DNA from: Clostridium bornimense
GTDB lineage: Bacteria; Bacillota; Clostridia; Clostridiales; Clostridiaceae
Length of the DNA: 32,241 bases
Assembly (NCBI RefSeq): GCF_018917145.1
Contig: NZ_JAHLOD010000038.1
Span: forward strand, 1 to 32,241
Direction of reading: 5' to 3'
Each line of letters opens with the position of its first letter. The stretch's first letter is position 1. Below, one piece after another: positions 29,958-32,241 of the stretch. Made by a program: the position numbers and the translations under genes. The notes beneath the pieces were generated by a model. It saw only the letters and a program-made list of their open reading frames with translations, searched no databases and was not told the origin of the DNA.

Positions 29958-31781
29958 TTATCTTCCCTTCTTTCTATCCTTAAAATAATTGCTTCTTATC
30001 ATCTTATCAGAAAGATTTAAACTTTTTAGCTTCTCTTTTTTCTCTTTCTTATTATCTCCTCTATATTCACCAGTAGTCAATACTGCAAAATTTTCATTCG
30101 TATTTAATAAATTTCTTCCCATTGCTGTATCTATATATTCACTCTCATCAATGCCTAATAGATAACTTATAGTAGGTAGAAAATCAACTTGTCCTCCATA
30201 TGTTTTTATTTCTTTTCCACTAAGTTCTTTGTCATAAATAATTAGTGGAACATGCTTATCATTATTAATAGCTTTCTTTCCTAACTCTTGATTCTCATCT
30301 ATCTCATCTTTATAAAATTTAGTTACACCTTCATGGTCACCATAAAATACTACTACAGAATTATCTAATATTCCTTCCTTATCTAATGAATCCATGAACT
30401 TGCCAAGTACATAATCCGTATATGATACTGCCGTTACATATCCTCCTAACTTAGTATCCTTTACCTCCTTACTCAATCCCAATTTATCAAATTCATCAGG
30501 CATACTAAAAGGGGTATGTGAGGATATACTTATCATAAAACTATAAAAAGGAGTTTTTTCTTCTTTCAATCTAGGTATAACTTGTTTAAAAAATGATTCA
30601 TCTGTAAGCCCTAAACCATAAAATTCTGTTTCCTTAAAATCAGAAATATCATATGCATTTTCAAACCCCATTGACAACTCTGACATCTTCCAGTTCCAAT
30701 AAGACCCCTTCTCAGGATGCATTGTATATGTGTTATATCCATTATTCTTCAATATAACTGGTAATGAATTATATGTATTATTAGGGTAATCAAAATTAAC
30801 AGATCCCCTCTTAACAGGTAACATTGATGTATTTGTTACAAAAGTACCATCAGAAGTTGTCCCATTTAAAGTTTGTTCAAAATAATTACTAAAGTAATAT
30901 GAATTCTTTAACAACTTATTTAAATTAGGAGTTATCTCCTTACCTTCTATCTTTTCATTTATCACAAAGTTTTCTAAAGATTCAAATTGAACTACTATCA
31001 AATTCTTATTTTTAAATCTTCCAAAATCATCTGTTTTCTCCAATGCTCTTTCTTTACTATTGTAATAATCCTTTATCTTATTTTCATCCTTACTGCTTAA
31101 GTTATATGGTTTTGTATCCTTATAAAATCTATAACCATCATATATATGATAACCTATTGGACTTAAATTAAACATTTGCGCATTTGATGACCATATTGCC
31201 TCAAATAAACCTTGTCCTGGATAACCTCCATGAAACTTATCTATTTTTACATATCCATAAGAAATATATCCTATTCCTATAACAAACACAAATAAAAACA
31301 TCTTAACTTGTCTCTTAATTACTGGTTTCTTATCTCTTTTTAATATCCATATATAAATAGGTATATCAAGAAAGAAAAGAATATCAACCCATCTTATCAT
31401 AGATGCTATGCTTTCTCCTAAATTATCTAAATTAGAAGTCATCTTTAACATATATAAATTTAGGAATGATCCAAATCCTCTATAATACCAAAGGTCTCCT
31501 ATTAGTAAAATAGTAAAAGCCAAATCCAGAATAATTACATATATAATCCGTCCTTTATTTTTAAATAAATATATAAATGATATAAATATTAATATAAACG
31601 CTATGTATACTAGCACTTGAGGTACACCTACAAATAATTGCTTGAAATTAATTTTAGATGCCTTAGAATCCGATATAAGCATTATAAATAGCGTTGTTTT
31701 TATAAACATAGAGAATAATATAAATATAAAACTTTTATCTTCTTTTATCTTTTTCAGATTTTTCATTATATAGTCAAACAT
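29958..31781 (-). CDS. LTA synthase-family membrane phosphoglycerol transferase
   Basis: The 607-residue protein has five membrane segments in the first 175 residues or so, then an extracellular sulfatase-fold domain. Key residues of LtaS-type enzymes are visible: Glu267 (VVQFESLENF), the nucleophile Thr309 (NGTTSDGTF), His422 (SSHTPF), and Asp482/His483 (FYGDHEG). In the family these enzymes transfer phosphoglycerol from phosphatidylglycerol to a lipid or sugar acceptor, building lipoteichoic acid or modifying other surface polymers. The polymer here is not determined. RBS GAGGAG precedes the ATG. It is first of a two-gene unit with the 82-residue membrane protein. The spacer to the tRNA-Ala terminator (31782-31925) shows no gene. 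Confidence 0.93.
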   Translation of the reverse strand: MFDYIMKNLKKIKEDKSFIFILFSMFIKTTLFIMLISDSKASKINFKQLFVGVPQVLVYIAFILIFISFIYLFKNKGRIIYVIILDLAFTILLIGDLWYYRGFGSFLNLYMLKMTSNLDNLGESIASMIRWVDILFFLDIPIYIWILKRDKKPVIKRQVKMFLFVFVIGIGYISYGYVKIDKFHGGYPGQGLFEAIWSSNAQMFNLSPIGYHIYDGYRFYKDTKPYNLSSKDENKIKDYYNSKERALEKTDDFGRFKNKNLIVVQFESLENFVINEKIEGKEITPNLNKLLKNSYYFSNYFEQTLNGTTSDGTFVTNTSMLPVKRGSVNFDYPNNTYNSLPVILKNNGYNTYTMHPEKGSYWNWKMSELSMGFENAYDISDFKETEFYGLGLTDESFFKQVIPRLKEEKTPFYSFMISISSHTPFSMPDEFDKLGLSKEVKDTKLGGYVTAVSYTDYVLGKFMDSLDKEGILDNSVVVFYGDHEGVTKFYKDEIDENQELGKKAINNDKHVPLIIYDKELSGKEIKTYGGQVDFLPTISYLLGIDESEYIDTAMGRNLLNTNENFAVLTTGEYRGDNKKEKKEKLKSLNLSDKMIRSNYFKDRKKGR

Positions 31782-31925
31782 ATTTACTCCTCTTTCTTTT
31801 TAATCACTTCTTATATAATACAATATATTGAATTATTTGGATACATGTATTATGATTAACTTTTTCTTAATATTCATAAATATTTACTTAACTATCTTAT
31901 ATATCTGCAAAAAATAAAAAAATAA

Positions 31926-31952
31926 AAGGAAGTACACTAACTGTAATTCCTT
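31926..31952 (-). terminator. terminator of the rRNA-tRNA operon
   Basis: On the minus strand AAGGAATTAC pairs with GTACTTCCTT with one mismatch, followed by TTATTTTTTT. It lies 11 bases after the tRNA-Ala gene. Confidence 0.65.
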
Positions 31953-31962
31953 CTATCTTTTA

Positions 31963-32038
31963 TGGTGGAGATAAAGAGATTCGAACTCTTGACCCCCTGC
32001 GTGCAAGGCAGGTGCTCTCCCAACTGAGCTATACCCCC
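31963..32038 (-). tRNA. tRNA-Ala(TGC)
   Basis: The cloverleaf has D arm TAGCTCAGTTGGGAGAGCA, anticodon TGC in loop CTTGCAC, T arm AAGAGTTCGAATCTCTT, discriminator A and encoded CCA. The acceptor GGGGGTA/TATCTCC has two G-U pairs. It is the last gene of the operon ending in 5S. Confidence 0.94.
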
Positions 32039-32041
32039 ATA

Positions 32042-32118
32042 TGGTGGACCATCAGGGACTCGAACCCCAGACCTACCGGTTATGAGCCGGTTGCTCTAAC
32101 CAACTGAGCTAATGATCC
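32042..32118 (-). tRNA. tRNA with CAT anticodon (Ile2 or elongator Met)
   Basis: The cloverleaf has acceptor GGATCAT/ATGGTCC, anticodon stem CCGG around loop CTCATAA, discriminator A and encoded CCA. The anticodon is CAT. The body (TTAGCTCAGTTGGTTAGAGCA, anticodon arm GGCTCATAACC) looks more like tRNA-Ile2, which TilS converts to lysidine for AUA, than elongator tRNA-Met. I cannot decide without comparison. Confidence 0.9.
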
Positions 32119-32125
32119 ATATTTA

Positions 32126-32241
32126 CCTGGCAACATCCTACTCTCCCACACAGTCTCCCGTGCAGTACCATCGGCCCTCTGAGGCTTAACCATCGTGTTC
32201 GGTATGGGAACGGGTGTATCCCTTAGAGGCATCATCACCAG
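32126..32241 (-). rRNA. rrf: 5S ribosomal RNA (5' end at or just beyond the window edge)
   Basis: The minus strand carries a 5S rRNA: CTGGTGATGATGCC at the 5' side, the central CCGTTCCCATACCGAACACG, the GGTTAAGCC loop A/B region, and GGGAGAGTAGG..GCCAGG at the 3' side. The 5' end lies at the window border, so one to three bases may be missing. It is followed by the CAT-anticodon tRNA (eight bases) and tRNA-Ala. The rest of this rRNA operon lies to the right. Confidence 0.95.

Overview
The window is very AT-rich, uses clostridial ribosome binding sites and gene families, and has the origin-proximal order dnaX, ybaB, recR, yaaL downstream of serS and an UPF0182 gene. It is most likely chromosomal DNA of a spore-forming Clostridium sensu stricto (C. 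perfringens-like). I cannot fix the species from sequence alone. Nearly all genes are on the minus strand, so replication and most transcription probably run right to left, with oriC to the right. No prophage, insertion sequence or CRISPR array was found.

The window spans the gap between two ribosomal RNA operons, both read leftward. At the right edge lies the 5S end of one operon followed by two tRNAs and a terminator. At the left edge lies the promoter and boxA leader of a second operon whose 16S gene starts just outside.

Left third (1-8600): a collagen-like, probably spore-surface protein; the dnaX-ybaB-recR-yaaL cluster, with a hairpin that hides the yaaL Shine-Dalgarno; a tRNA-Ser/SRP RNA dicistron; an orphan ZnuA-like metal-binding lipoprotein; an AbrB-type regulator with four added cysteines; tadA with a small [2Fe-2S] protein; tRNA-Arg(CCT); and a TetR regulator. 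Middle (8600-18450): phosphatidylserine decarboxylase, nicotinate phosphoribosyltransferase, a C39-like membrane-anchored peptidase, a two-TM protein flanked by LexA-type boxes, a two-subunit fumarase plus malic enzyme operon (fumarate to malate to pyruvate), a YdjM-family membrane protein, a GNAT enzyme, and tRNA-Arg(ACG) plus three tRNA-Ser genes. Right third (18450-32241): a transglutaminase-like lipoprotein lacking its cysteine, a TPR/coiled-coil membrane protein, a Zn/Cd/Pb-type P-ATPase with an ArsR/SmtB-type operator, serS under a T-box, a GlpA-like flavoprotein with a DUF1667 partner, a probable HD/NiaR/UPF0182 operon, and an LTA-synthase-type enzyme.

Functional threads: seryl-tRNA synthetase, its T-box and four tRNA-Ser genes; TadA and its expected substrate tRNA-Arg(ACG); NiaR and the NAD-salvage enzyme PncB; two metal-handling genes, each with a perfect operator-like palindrome; and a possible SOS pair (the two-TM protein and the YdjM homologue). 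The observations most worth a second look are the SOS-type promoter, the SD-sequestering hairpin, the intergenic repeat family, and the two enzymes that lack signature cysteines.
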